Shown here: positions 38,841-49,190 of the stretch, piece after piece
Layout: every line of letters starts with the position of its first letter
Position numbering within the stretch: position 1 is the first letter of the stretch
Source of the DNA: Blastomyces gilchristii SLH14081
Lineage: Eukaryota > Ascomycota > Eurotiomycetes > Onygenales > Ajellomycetaceae
Length of the DNA stretch: 64,000 bases
Direction: 5' to 3'
Assembly (NCBI RefSeq): GCF_000003855.2
Contig: NW_003101681.1
Coordinates: 1,619,893 to 1,683,892 of the forward strand
Position numbers and translations under genes: made by a program
The notes under the pieces: model-generated
What the model saw: only the letters and a program-made list of their open reading frames with translations
Told to the model about the DNA's origin: nothing
Database searches by the model: none

Positions 38841-39390
38841 ACTAGATTGATATCACAGAAAAAATTATTCAAAGTATTAAGAATACTCTGAATTTGAAAT
38901 CACTCAGTTTAACAGACTGTCTGAAAAAGATCTTCAAAGCTAGTCTATCTCATATGAAACTTAATAAGCAGTAGACAGCTGAGTTAAAGAATTATTTAAT
39001 TATAAATAGATATTACAGAGTTAAAATAAGTTATCAGCAGATTCAGCTAGAGAGTGTTCTCACTGTTAAGAATGTAAATAGAAAAATCATGCAGTGTAGA
39101 GAGAATGAAGCAGAAAAAGAGCAGAATAAGAAGAGATAAAGACAGGAGATTGATCTCATTAAAATTGATAATAACTCACTCTCATCACTAACTGAGGAGG
39201 AAATGAAATGATTTAGAGATGATACACATACTGAGAATGATGTAGATAATTTATTATAGATTAGCTACTGATTGTTGATGTAGAGAGCTATAATGAGAAT
39301 GTGATTCTTGATTTTTATCATTTCAGTGTTTTTATCATTTTGATGTGGCGCACTCACTAGAGGTGAGTGAGTAAGCAGCAGCACGATTAC
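38841..39390 (+). mobile_element. DNA transposon 3' end, possibly Fot1/pogo-like
   Basis: AT-rich. In the plus strand a frame from ~39030 to ~39260 encodes a Lys/Glu-rich, coiled-coil-like segment (QLESVLTVKNVNRKIMQ, then E-A-E-K-E-Q-N-K-K-R) broken by TAA and TGA, resembling the C-terminal tail of DDE-type Fot1/pogo transposases. It ends with the 47-bp motif 39344-39390, also found at 57656-57700. Element B-minus apparently inserted into this older element. The family call is weak. Confidence 0.35.
39344..39390 (+). repeat. Boundary motif, copy 1
   Basis: TGTGGCGCACTCACTAGAGG followed by TGAGTGAGTAAGC and ending CACGATTAC. It contains the imperfect palindrome CTCAC-TAGAG-GTGAG. Matches 57656-57700 at nearly every base. 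It sits exactly at the switch from AT-rich to ordinary DNA, as the terminal inverted repeat of a transposon would. TA after CACGAT could be a TA target duplication. Confidence 0.6.
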
Positions 39391-41121
39391 TATCTATCCT
39401 GCATTTATCACTGGTGTCTAGATACATCAGTCGCCCCTCATGAACGGTATACAGTACAATTGCCGCTACTAATGTTGATGACCGCATACATGTCCTCCCG
39501 CCCAGGGGTGCTCATTGAGAGTAGTTGTGTGCGAGGCTCAAACAACGCCCTACGGTATAGAGATGTGGCACTTCCGGGTTATCCCCAATCCAGAGGAACC
39601 CGAGCGTCACGTTCTGGTGATGGAGGTCACTTTGATGTATATGAAGGGAAAGAGAAACAAGTCCCAACTGTAGGAACCCCCCACCCCCCCGCCCACACCA
39701 CAATTGTATTGACCTATTGATCTAGGACAACCTACATATTTCACAAGAGGGATGACAACTTAGTGCTGTGTCCAATTTCTCATTTTCTTGTGCTGGCGTT
39801 CGCAGATTGTGTGTTTGAGGCACAGGGCATTGACTCTCCAAAGGATATATTTCGGGTCACGGTCCCTTCTTACAGGAATAGTCTACAGATAAGATGGAAA
39901 CCCGAGATACTTGAAATACCGATATTTCGCCGTACTTTTCACACCGCACAGGGAATCCGCATCTCTCCCGACCGTGCTTTGCCATATGACATGTTCAATC
40001 AATATATTCAAAGGTTAGGCCGTAATGTCGGTCTTGAAGCGCCACTAACCCCTTATTGCATCAGGAGGGGAATAGCAAATGTAGTTGACGGTATGGCACT
40101 ACAGCTTAAATTCCCATATTAGTCCTCTGAATGCTAATTGAGTGTAGACGTCGCAACTACAGCTGAATGGAACCAGGTGCTAGGGCATTCTCGGGCTGAT
40201 ATATTTGAACGCTATTATATGTCGCAGAAGGTGAAACGGGATATCCAGTCTGCATATCTTGGCTGCCCGGCGCGTGCTTCTGTCATTCGTGCTGTTGGGA
40301 AGATGAGTTTGACATGAGACCCGAGGGTTCCAAAGGACTTGACGGACGAACAGAAATCTGCTATTGAACAGGAACCCCATCTTGTCGAGTTTAATGGCTA
40401 GAGGCAGGATATGGCGAACGATATGAAATTAGAATATGGGTCAGTAGCAAAAGCACGTGGTACTGACCTCTATGCCCAATACAGCAAGCTTGGGAGAATT
40501 ATTCAAAGTGAAAGACGATTTCTGAGGCAATTGGCACGAAAGAAGATCCGAGAACAGTTTTTTGCCACAATAGATACTATCGAGATTGAGCGTCAGCTTC
40601 TAGGATCACCTACTACCGACGACCTCGAGATTAAGGATGGCGGAGTCCAGTTTACTTTCGCCGAACGGTCCCTCCTCGCGTCAAACCTTTTTCGACCTCT
40701 TGGTTGCGGTAAAGACGCGCAGAATGAGATTTACAATCATCAGCTGCAGGTTATCAGTGATTGGGCGGCGCTTTGTAGCCTACAGGGAGTCCCTTGCAAG
40801 CGGAGGGCTTCGAGTTACGGACTCATTGCCCCAAAGATGGAGGTTGATGACCCAACTGATGCTGATGCTGACGTATTTCCTATTGTTTGTCCAGCCACCC
40901 AATGCCTGTTTTGCCTTGGAAATAATCAACTAGCATATGATACCCGGACATATTCATTCTCACGCACGGATCACCTCCAAAGGCATGTGCGCGACACCCA
41001 TCTCCGCTATTTAGCTGCAGATGCTAAGTTTCTATGCCCTCCTCCAGCGTGTTTGGAGAGGGTTCAGGGAGTTATGCATTTTAAAACCCTCACGGCTTTG
41101 ATACATAAAGTTTATCTTTGA
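39391..41121 (+). pseudogene. DUF3435/FluG-like tyrosine recombinase, copy 1, truncated and broken
   Basis: 5'-truncated relative of the gene at 41604-44084 and pointing toward it. Conserved parts: HERYTVQLPLLMLM...SSRPG (box I Arg), a Lys-rich strand MEVTLMYMKGK, LCPISHF, TPYCIRRGIANVVD (box II Arg), LGHSRADIFERYY (catalytic Tyr region), then a C-terminal domain with C2H2-type fingers (C-x4-C-x2-C...H-x3-5-H). Introns inferred at 39670-39725 and 40091-40147. Breaks: frame shifts near 39402-39410 and ~39565, TGA at 40315-40317 and TAG at 40399-40401, both explained by C-to-T. From 40411 the frame is open for 236 codons. Known family role: DUF3435 proteins include the captain recombinases of Starship elements. 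Confidence 0.85.
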
Positions 41122-41603
41122 TTTCTACTTGCCCACCTGTTATTCTATATTTCCCAGAAGAGACTTTCGTCGACAAGTTTTGCAGATCAATTTCTACCTG
41201 GATAGGTCATATGGATTCGTCATTCATTGTCTCCCTATTGCTATTTATGTGTACCTAGTCTAATTTGCCCTAAGTGGTTAAGAATACATTCCCTAATCTG
41301 CTAATGTATTTCTTCCGCCGCTCACCACAGGGTGGCTATTTACTCTACTACTTTGGCCCACATATCTGCTTTGAACGTATCCGTTCAAACAGCGTGTGTT
41401 GAATAAAGCGTATCAGAATAAAGCTTCGTATCTCCTCAGAATATCTGATGATCTACCGACGAAGGAAATATATATTTTATCTTTCCTGCCCTCGTTTTAT
41501 ATACACCGGAACACGAGCAAATGATACATGCTGTATTCTGAAACAGCTTTCCAGCTTGCATCACCTAAACTCTTTAGCTCCTATCCAATGTCTGGGCGAT
41601 CAA
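41122..41603. other. Spacer between convergent recombinase pseudogenes
   Basis: 482 bp of ordinary composition between the two stop codons. I see no gene, repeat or inverted repeat linking the two copies. Confidence 0.6.
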
Positions 41604-44084
41604 TCAAAGATGTATGTTATGCGTCAAAATAGCGTGCTCTTTGAAATGTTTAACACCATCTAGCACCTCCAGGCACGATGGATGGGGGCACCAGAGTGGA
41701 GTATTCGCATTATGGTATTGGAGGTGGCAGTCCTGGACATGTCTTCGAAGGTGATCAGGGCGTGAAAAAGAGTATATCCGCGAAGAATGCGGCAGCTGAC
41801 TATCTCCGAGACAGAAGAGGCACTGGGTTCCTGGGCACAAAATAGGAAAGGTGTCCGCGTCAATTATACCATCAGCCTGGTCGATATCGAATCCGCAACT
41901 GGAAGACAGAGCCTTCCGCCTGCGTGTCCCTTCCTGCAGACTGCAGAGAGAAACCCAATCCTGAATTGTCTGCACTCGCCGGGCATAAATCTCGTGCGGA
42001 GCTTCAGTTGTGCAGTCTGACGAGCGGAAAAGATTCTGTGCAAGCCTGGCTCGTTCCTTAAAGGTAAACTTGACGCTACTTTCATCTTCCCCCTTGAATT
42101 TGTCGCCACCAGATAACCCCAGAAGCTGTTTTTCGATTTCAATAGTATCTATTGTTGCAAAGAATTCCTCCCTCATACGGTCAAATGCCTCTCGATATAG
42201 CGACGGTTTTTCAGCCCTGATATCATCTCCAAGTTCAATATATTCGCGATGCAGTGCTGTGCCTTTGGCCTTTGGGATAGAGCCATGTTTTCTGTTTATA
42301 AGCTTGGCCAATGACTGATGCTGGCCGGAAAGCTTGACAAGCCTTGGGTCCCGCTCGACTGCAGCCTTTTGCTCATCACTAAGTTCTTTTGGAACACGGG
42401 GATCACGTGTGAGACTAAACCTCCCAACGGCGTTGATAATGGATTCTCGAGCTGGACAGCCAATATATGCAGACTGCACGTCCCACTTGACCTTCTGCAA
42501 GATATAGTATCGTTCGAAGATGTCCGCTCGCGAGTGGCCCATGACTTGATTGCGTTCACTTGTAGTTGCAATACCTAAAATGTATAAATGTATTAGAATA
42601 CATTGATGTGGGGATTGAATATAGGTAATAGGTAAGGAGACTCACTATCAACCGCGTTAGCAGTTCCTCGCCTAATGCAGTACGGTGTCAACTTGTGCTC
42701 GAACCCTGCATTACGACCCAGTCGTTGAAGATATTGATTGAATGTATCATATGGCAGCGTCCTATCTGGAGATATTCGAACACCCTGTGCTGTACGTACA
42801 GCTCGATGGAAAACAGGGACGTCAAGTATGTTGGATTTCGATTTCAGTTGTATGCTGTTTCGGGGTGCCTGCACTTGAATACGAAATACATCCTCAATTG
42901 AACTAATGCCTCGCGCTTCAAATGTGTCAGCAGCGAGCGCTAAGGCAAGGAAATGCGATACGGGGCAAATGGCGAGGTTATCATCCTGTTCATGGAAGAT
43001 GTAAGTTGTTCTATGCGAAATTTTTAGTTATATTAATACAAGATGCCGGATAGGCGGAGCTCACGGTTGTGACTTATTTCACTTTCCCTTCATGAATAGA
43101 AGAGATACTTCCATCACAAGGACATGCTGATCCGGCTGATCTGGGTTAGGAATAACTCCAGCATGATATCTTTGTAGCAAAGGGCATCGTTGGACCCACG
43201 GAGACAACCGCTCTCGATAAGGGTCCCCGGTCGCGAGGAGGTGTAGGCGATCATTAGCATAAGCAGCGGTAGTTGCACGGTATATCGTTCGTGGGTGACA
43301 GATGCTGTATCTAAGCACCAGTTGGTAGTGGAGAATGGCCACGAGATCTTCGACACCAACTACCGGCTTGAATTTTATCGACAGGTCTAGGTCGTACTCG
43401 TCCGTCAAGGGGCCCAGAACTACCTTATAAAGGAAAATGAGTTAGAATACTTAAGAGGAATAATTATTATCGAGCTTGGACCTTACCTCACTGATTTGTT
43501 CTCCGACCAATTTGTCCAATTTGTCCACCTTCCGACCTGTTTCTCTCTTGAAGAGTAACCGAAGGAACTTCCATTCGACCCAAATAGTGCTCTGTTTCTT
43601 GATGCTGAAATTCTTCAGTCGCCAATCAATGTAGACCCGGAAGTTCTCGGCCACACATATGGCGAGATGTCGATGGGCATCAACTTTCATAAACTCGCAG
43701 TGGCTTCATGAAGCAATTGTTAGCACGGTTTAGTGTAGTAGGTCTGCTATGGATTGCAACTAACCGGCCCCAGAAGCCATGTACACGGTTGATAGAAATT
43801 GTGGTGGCATCGGCGTATTTTTTGCCTGTAATTTGGAACTGAGCCACTCGAGTGATATCCCTCTCACGGTATTCACCTGGAGTAAGTTTATGGCCTTTCG
43901 TCTTTCGGTCTCGCCGTCCCTCTCTGATGGGTTTGCGGGAGTTCCAGGTGTGAGTCAATTGGGCTACCATATTATCTATACAGTGCCAGGGCGCATAAGA
44001 CAGGGATGCAAAAGTGTTGAAAATAGGATCAGCAGAGAAGTTCTCTTCGTAGATAGATAGATGTAGCTTGGGATAAGGTAGCAA
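41604..44084 (-). pseudogene. DUF3435/FluG-like tyrosine recombinase, copy 2, near full length
   Basis: Five exons on the minus strand: 44084-43765, 43703-43487, 43423-43065, 43010-42646, 42574-41604, with introns of 54-71 nt (GTTAGT, GTAAGG, GTGAGC, GTGAGT donors). N-terminal WGRHCEFMKV...WRLKNF region; box I HERYTVQLPLLMLM...SSRPGTL; TYIFHEQDDNLAICP; box II TPYCIRRGTANAVDS; GHSRADIFERYY with the likely nucleophile Tyr; C-terminal C2H2-type region. Exon 3 needs two compensating frame shifts (near 43320 and 43160) to keep box I in frame, and reads TGA at 43081-43079 where copy 1 has AGA. So probably inactive, though exons 1, 2, 4 and 5 are clean. The start at 44084 is the first Met of the frame and is uncertain. 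Confidence 0.8.
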
Positions 44085-44320
44085 AGGAGGTCTGGAGTAA
44101 AATAAACGCCCAGAATGAGCGAAAGGCCTTTAATTTATACATTACAAAAGCCAAAGGAGAGGAACGATAACCCCTATCCTTAAACGTGTGTTCAGACATC
44201 GGTAGCTCATAGAACAACATCATGTATCGCAGCGACCAATTGAAGGGTAGGTACAAATATCGCTCGATATAAAAGCGGCAAGAAATTTCGGGTCACGTGA
44301 GGGGAAAGCAGGCTGAAAAC

Positions 44321-44401
44321 TGTAGGCTACTGGGGCAAAAGAGCTCAGTCACCACCAGCGCTGCTGATAGAAGGGCCGATCAACCCCCGGGACCCCCAAC
44401 A
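44321..44401. repeat. TRIM left LTR
   Basis: 81 bp, TGTAGGCTAC to CCCCCAACA; one A/G difference from the right copy. Confidence 0.85.
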
Positions 44402-44664
44402 CCCCCCCTCAGACCAGCTAACCACAGAGTACAGTGGCTCCTCTCAGTGGCTCCTCTTAGTGGCTCCTCCCAGCAGTCTTTCTTTTTGGACTCACTCCTA
44501 GGGCTCATTCTTTCAAGGGCTAACTCCTTAGGGCACACTCCTAGGATGTCTCTTGGCACTGTTAAATGTCTGGGGTATTTGTTTGAGATTTTCTTAAGTC
44601 TATTCTGAGATTGAACTCATGCATGTTGATCACAGCGGGGCTCACACTTAACGGTCTCATAACC

Positions 44665-44745
44665 TGTAGGCTACTGGGGCAAAAGAGCTCAGTCACCACC
44701 AGCGCTGCTGGTAGAAGGGCCGATCAACCCCCGGGACCCCCAACA
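44665..44745. repeat. TRIM right LTR
   Basis: 81 bp, followed directly by the duplicated AAAAC. Confidence 0.85.
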
Positions 44746-44936
44746 AAAACAGCGTCAAATATGGCCACTTTTGGCCCTAGTACCCCCATCTTACAGACTA
44801 ATAGAGGTATCTATCTAGCCCCATTTGCTTAACCTAGAGCTTATTATGCTGATAATGTTTTCCGTTCCGTGGGCTTGGTACGGTACAGTCCCCCTCTTAC
44901 CAACAACCAAGGATACACCTGGCACCAAAGCAGGGA

Positions 44937-44984
44937 AAATTAAAAAATTAAAAAATTAAAAAATTAAAAAATTAAAAAATAAAA
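44937..44984. repeat. TTAAAAAA tandem repeat
   Basis: About five copies of an 8-bp unit TTAAAAAA, running into a further A-rich tract to ~45012. Confidence 0.9.
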
Positions 44985-46095
44985 AGTAAACAAATAAAAA
45001 ATAAAATAAAAGTAACAAACAACAGAGTTCTGTCCAATCTCCTTCCAAGAAATGCACAGCTGTCTGGATAGTCAACATGGTACGTAAGCTGGGACTGAAG
45101 GCGCTTGCCGGCTATGGCGTTAAAAATCTTAGTATGGAATTCTATCCACCTGAGCTTCAAAGCCTGGGCTGTCTGATTCACCGAATTGATCACGAAGAAA
45201 TGTTTAAAGAAGTTGGTACTGTCATTATTTGAGCAATAATATGCCTCACATAGTTATTCAAAACGCAAATTCATCATCTCTAGCAACGGTTTGGCTGCTT
45301 GACTAGTCGGCCTTCTCCCGATATGGATCTACGCCGTACGTCCCAGATACTACCGAATCGGCCTCACTTTGAAAAAGTGCGCTGCCGAAGCTACTATTGA
45401 GATTCTAAAATATCTTATTATTGTTTGATAATATGTTAACATCTTCTAAGCAGAAACCCCTCGATCGTTATGCCTACCTCGGAAACAACCCGCTGTACCT
45501 GAATAATTGCCAATTCCCCGGAGCAGTTCAATAGTTGAACAAGCTGCAGACCATTTTCGACGAATGAAGCTTCACCGACGAGCGAACAGGGGATAATATT
45601 TAGCCGCAGCTAAACAAGACTGGATTTTATGTTTCACATTATTGACCTTTCTCTTTTCTAGTGATCTAGGATACATTACTTCATAATATCATGATTGAGC
45701 ATTATTGAGTATTAAAAATATAGAAAGTTCTCGGGTTCCATGGCCGAAAAACATTTGATGGCTTGACCAATCTCGGCATGACGTCTGCCCAGAGTCCCGG
45801 GAAATTCTCCCTAAACCCGATGGCTTGGCAAGCTTGAAAGTTTTCCGCCCGATTTTCATCATGACTTTTTCCTTTTTCGGCCTTCTTGCCGGCAGTTGGT
45901 TGATAAGGATGTTATTAGTTATGGGGCCTGAAGCGGGCCATGAAAGATATGACTGGCCCGATTGCTGTAGACTGGGTTGATGTGGACTGACTTTTTTGCT
46001 CAACCAAAATTTCAAGATGTCTCCAGCAAACCCAATCCATGATTTTTTGTTAACTTTTGATCGGTTTCCTTGTTTTCGGATTTTTCCCGGTTTGA

Positions 46096-46149
46096 AATAT
46101 ATATATATATATATAACTATATATACACACATATATATATATATATATT
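46096..46149. repeat. TA-rich microsatellite
   Basis: Alternating AT with a short CACACA interruption, in the likely promoter or 5' UTR of the monooxygenase gene. Confidence 0.9.
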
Positions 46150-46285
46150 TTCATTTTTATCTATATCCATTTTCCAGTTTCCAGTTTCTCATATCTCGCT
46201 CCACACTTTTTCGCCTTGTTGTTTTCTTTATACAGCGGGCCTAACTCTTAATGTGTTGCTAATTTTCTTCATTGATCTCTATAAC

Positions 46286-47733
46286 ATGGCTACTGTCCCA
46301 TATACCATCCTAATCCTCGGTGGTGGCATTGCAGGCGTTGCCTCCGCCCTCGCACTCTCTAAAGCCCTCACCCCGGTGCTCCCTAATCTCAAAATCGTCA
46401 TCTACGAGCTCCGAGATGTCCCTTCGACTTCTGGTGGCGCCATCAACCTCACCCCCGTCGCCCATAGGCATCTCGATCAGCTAGGCGTGCTCGATGAGCT
46501 GCGAGATTTGGGTCCTAAGGGAGGCATAGAGGTGGACGAGATAGAGGTATTCTCCTCTCACAGTGGTAAAAAACTGGGTGCGGTTGACTTTGCAGGCAAA
46601 GACGGCAAGGGTTATGGTGGGTACAAGGGGCGCCGCTTAATGCGCATATCTCTTCATCTGGCTATGTTATCTGCTGTGGAGAAACGGAGTAATGTGGAAA
46701 TGGTGTTCGGGAAAAAAGTTGTAGGCGGCATCGAGACGGACAAACGCGTTACAATTTATTTCGAGGATGGCTCTTTTGCGAAAGGCGACTTGGCTTTGGG
46801 ATGTGATGGCGTGCATTCAGCTACGAGGACAAACATTGTTGATCCCGATAGGGTTTCGGAGTATACGGGGATTTCGTTTATTCAGACTACGATAAAGTCG
46901 GAAATGATAAGGTCGCCCAAACACTTTAAGGTTACGGCGTTGAACAGATCAAGACACGGAGCGTTGATGACGACATATTGTGATAATGAAAAGGAGGATA
47001 TGTTCGTGGCAGCGTTGGCGGAAGTCGAGGAGGACCGTTTGACTTATGAAATATGCAAGTATCAGGCTGCAGATTCGTGGAAAACAAAGAATACCGCCAT
47101 CATGATATTAAGAGATGACATTCAGAGTCGCTTTGGAAAGTCCGCCCTTCCGTGCGTTCGCGAGATTGCGGAAAAATGCTGGGATTGGTTTCTATATCCA
47201 GTGTATCAGATACGTCCTGGTGGGAAATGGCATACGGAGAGGATCATGTTATTAGGCGATGCTGCTCATGCTGTGCGTATTTCATATATCTACCGTTCCC
47301 CCTTCCTCATTCACCTGCAAAATATTGGTCAGATATCCATTAGGAATAGGATCAAACTAACGCGGGCAAATATTCTTTTTATTCCCAGATGCCCCCCAAG
47401 GATGAGTCAGCCGCCTACGCCCTGGACGACGCCATCCTCTTCGCCCGCGTCCTATCTGAATACATCCATGAGCCCTTATCCAAAACCTTCAGCATCTACG
47501 AATCCCTCCGTCGCGAAACCGTCGAGAACGCATACAAGGCCGCTTGCGAAAACTGGGCCCGTCACAGAGACAGCAGCCGTCTTGCCAGCTTGCGAGAGGA
47601 GTGGCTCACCCCGCTTAATCTGATGCGACAAAAGAAGAAAAACTCAAGCGTGTGGGTGTTTGATGCTATGAGTGTCGATATCCCGCCCTCGAGAGTAGGG
47701 TCACGGCAGTCAACATTCTCGTCAAGCAGCTAA
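46286..47733 (+). CDS. FAD-dependent monooxygenase (salicylate hydroxylase-like)
   Basis: Two exons, 46286-47272 and 47389-47733, giving 443 residues; the intron (GTGCGT...CCCAG, 116 nt) splits exactly between GDAAHA and MPP. Group A flavin monooxygenase features: GGGIAG dinucleotide-binding loop (residues 12-17) at the N terminus, acidic end of the second strand (E41), GCDGVHSATR (172-181, the DG motif contacting FAD and NAD(P)H), and LLGDAAHAMPP (322-332, the GD motif). The loop after it reads KDESAA instead of the usual N-x-G-Q-G, while ALDDA is kept. Such enzymes hydroxylate aromatic substrates with NAD(P)H and O2; the substrate here is unknown. The first in-frame ATG after upstream low-complexity sequence is chosen. 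No signal peptide or membrane segment, so probably cytosolic. Not near any related biosynthetic gene. Confidence 0.9.
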
Positions 47734-48600
47734 TTTGTGGCTATTTGCTTTCTTTTCCGTGGCTGCGTGCATTCTCTCTTTACATCTGAAGAAATAGAAT
47801 GTATTTGTATCAGCCAACCCTCCCCCCCTCCCCACCTGAGTATAGAGTATATATTGCATCTTTGCATTCTTGTTACGCATCGGATCGGCGCTTGGTTTGC
47901 TATTCCACTTTAACCTGTACTATATATATCAAATTTTCTTTTCTTTTCTTTTCTTTTCATTTTTCATTCTTTTTTTTTTATCCCCGCCGAGTTTAAAAAC
48001 GGAATACGAACATAGAATTTGCATCAATAGAAATAAAATGAATAGAAATAAAACGAATAGAAATAAAACGAATAGAAATAAAATGAATACGTATTATATG
48101 TATGTGCCTTCCTCCATGGCAATGATTTTAGAAATTTTATTTTCATCTGAGAGTGGCCGGTTTATATCTTGTACCCAACCCATAAAACCAAAAACAAAAC
48201 TTAGCAGGTTGATATGATGGTCCATCATATTTTTTCGGGATAGATTCATCCGTCAGGGACATCTGCTATCCCATAATCAGTGGTAAATCGATCCAGAAAA
48301 AAAAAAGGGGAGGGGGGGTTCCGAGCCGTCGCAATAAGTCCCTTTGGCCATGGCAAGTATGGTTTAGTCTTGTCGGATTAGGAGTTGAAATTCCCGTGCG
48401 AGGCTCGTAGGCGGGATTCCACTCGCCGTATATAGAATATATAGCACGTAAAGGTTAGTAAACATGAAATTTCATGGCCCTTCTCTCTATGCAGGAGGTG
48501 TTTTGGATGTATGTGCTGGCATTCACATGTACGTATTCTCGCATGTATATAGAGCAAATAATTCAGCATGGAAGAATGACACTCGAATTAATGGACCACC
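47734..48600. other. Intergenic sequence downstream of the monooxygenase
   Basis: Contains a TTTTC microsatellite (47936-47968), a 15-bp minisatellite (48025-48090) and an A/G homopolymer tract (48296-48318). No supported gene. Confidence 0.5.
48025..48090. repeat. 15-bp minisatellite
   Basis: Four and a half tandem copies of AATAGAAATAAAAYG differing at one C/T position. Confidence 0.9.
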
Positions 48601-49190
48601 ATGTTTTCTTTACCAATTGACTAGACAAGAGGAAACTGTTCGACAACCCCATTCTTTTTCGCAGCCAAATAGAGATGCTGATTTACCGGCGCAGTTGCAA
48701 GACTTGCCTGATCCTATCACCTGAAAGTTTACCAGTGCCAAGTGTTTCTGGTATTGCAACTCCATATTCACGAATCTAGTCCGAGGCTGCATCACCATGT
48801 GGAGTTAACAATTGTTTACCAAATGCAATCTGACGCCGCTGGACTATCCCATTTGCGGTGGCTGTAAAGGTCGGAGGGCCATATCCAACATAGTTTGGAG
48901 GGTTCCCCATGCAATCAGATCCGTGTCAAAAAACGTGTGTAAATTGCTACCGATGCCGTTGAGTATTGTGATGTCGATCGCAGATGACGATGATGCTGGA
49001 CTAGGAATCCGTAAAATTCATGCGAATATCTGGCTGATAATGAGTGTTAATCTCAAGCGTAAGCAATCTACGAATTGATAACCTCATGCCCACTTGCAAT
49101 GCCTGGATAAGCATTGTACGCCATCCAATGAGAAAGTTGCTGGTCCAAAGTCTGTTCTAGAGTTAGCGATTGAACTAGAAGATCTAATCA
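48600..49190 (-). pseudogene. Possible decayed protein-coding remnant, unidentified
   Basis: On the minus strand short frames follow each other: LEQTLDQQLSHWMAYNAY from ~49160, RLLTLEINTHYQPDIRMNF near 49065, then GNPPNYVGYGPPTFTATANG near 48910-48850, and a 62-codon frame 48798-48610. Each has protein-like composition but they are separated by stops and frame changes. I do not recognise the family. It may be an old pseudogene or an untranslated region. Confidence 0.2.

Larger units (their letters stand above)
44321..44745. mobile_element. TRIM-like miniature LTR element (425 bp)
   Basis: Two 81-bp direct repeats, 44321-44401 and 44665-44745, each TGT...ACA and differing at one base. The whole is flanked by an exact 5-bp duplication AAAAC (44316-44320 and 44746-44750). 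The 263-bp interior has no credible protein; it holds short GC-rich tandem units (AGTGGCTCCTCYY, 44430-44472). Size, terminal repeats and duplication are those of terminal-repeat retrotransposons in miniature. Near-identical LTRs and no RIP suggest a recent insertion. The orientation cannot be fixed. Confidence 0.85.
44751..46285. other. Non-coding stretch upstream of the monooxygenase gene
   Basis: No supported gene. It contains an A-rich tandem repeat (44937-44984) and an alternating TA/CA microsatellite (46096-46149) about 140 bp before the start codon. A 73-codon minus-strand frame (45193-44972) shows no recognisable features. Confidence 0.5.

Noticed and set aside
44611..46260. Similarity between ~44629-44653 and ~46213-46236 (both read TAGLTLN)
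   Set aside because: Only about 20 bp with mismatches, without flanking similarity; probably chance.
46070..46285. N-terminal extension of the monooxygenase frame
   Set aside because: It translates the TA microsatellite (Ile-Tyr runs) and starts without ATG; the conserved flavin-binding fold begins at the 46286 ATG.
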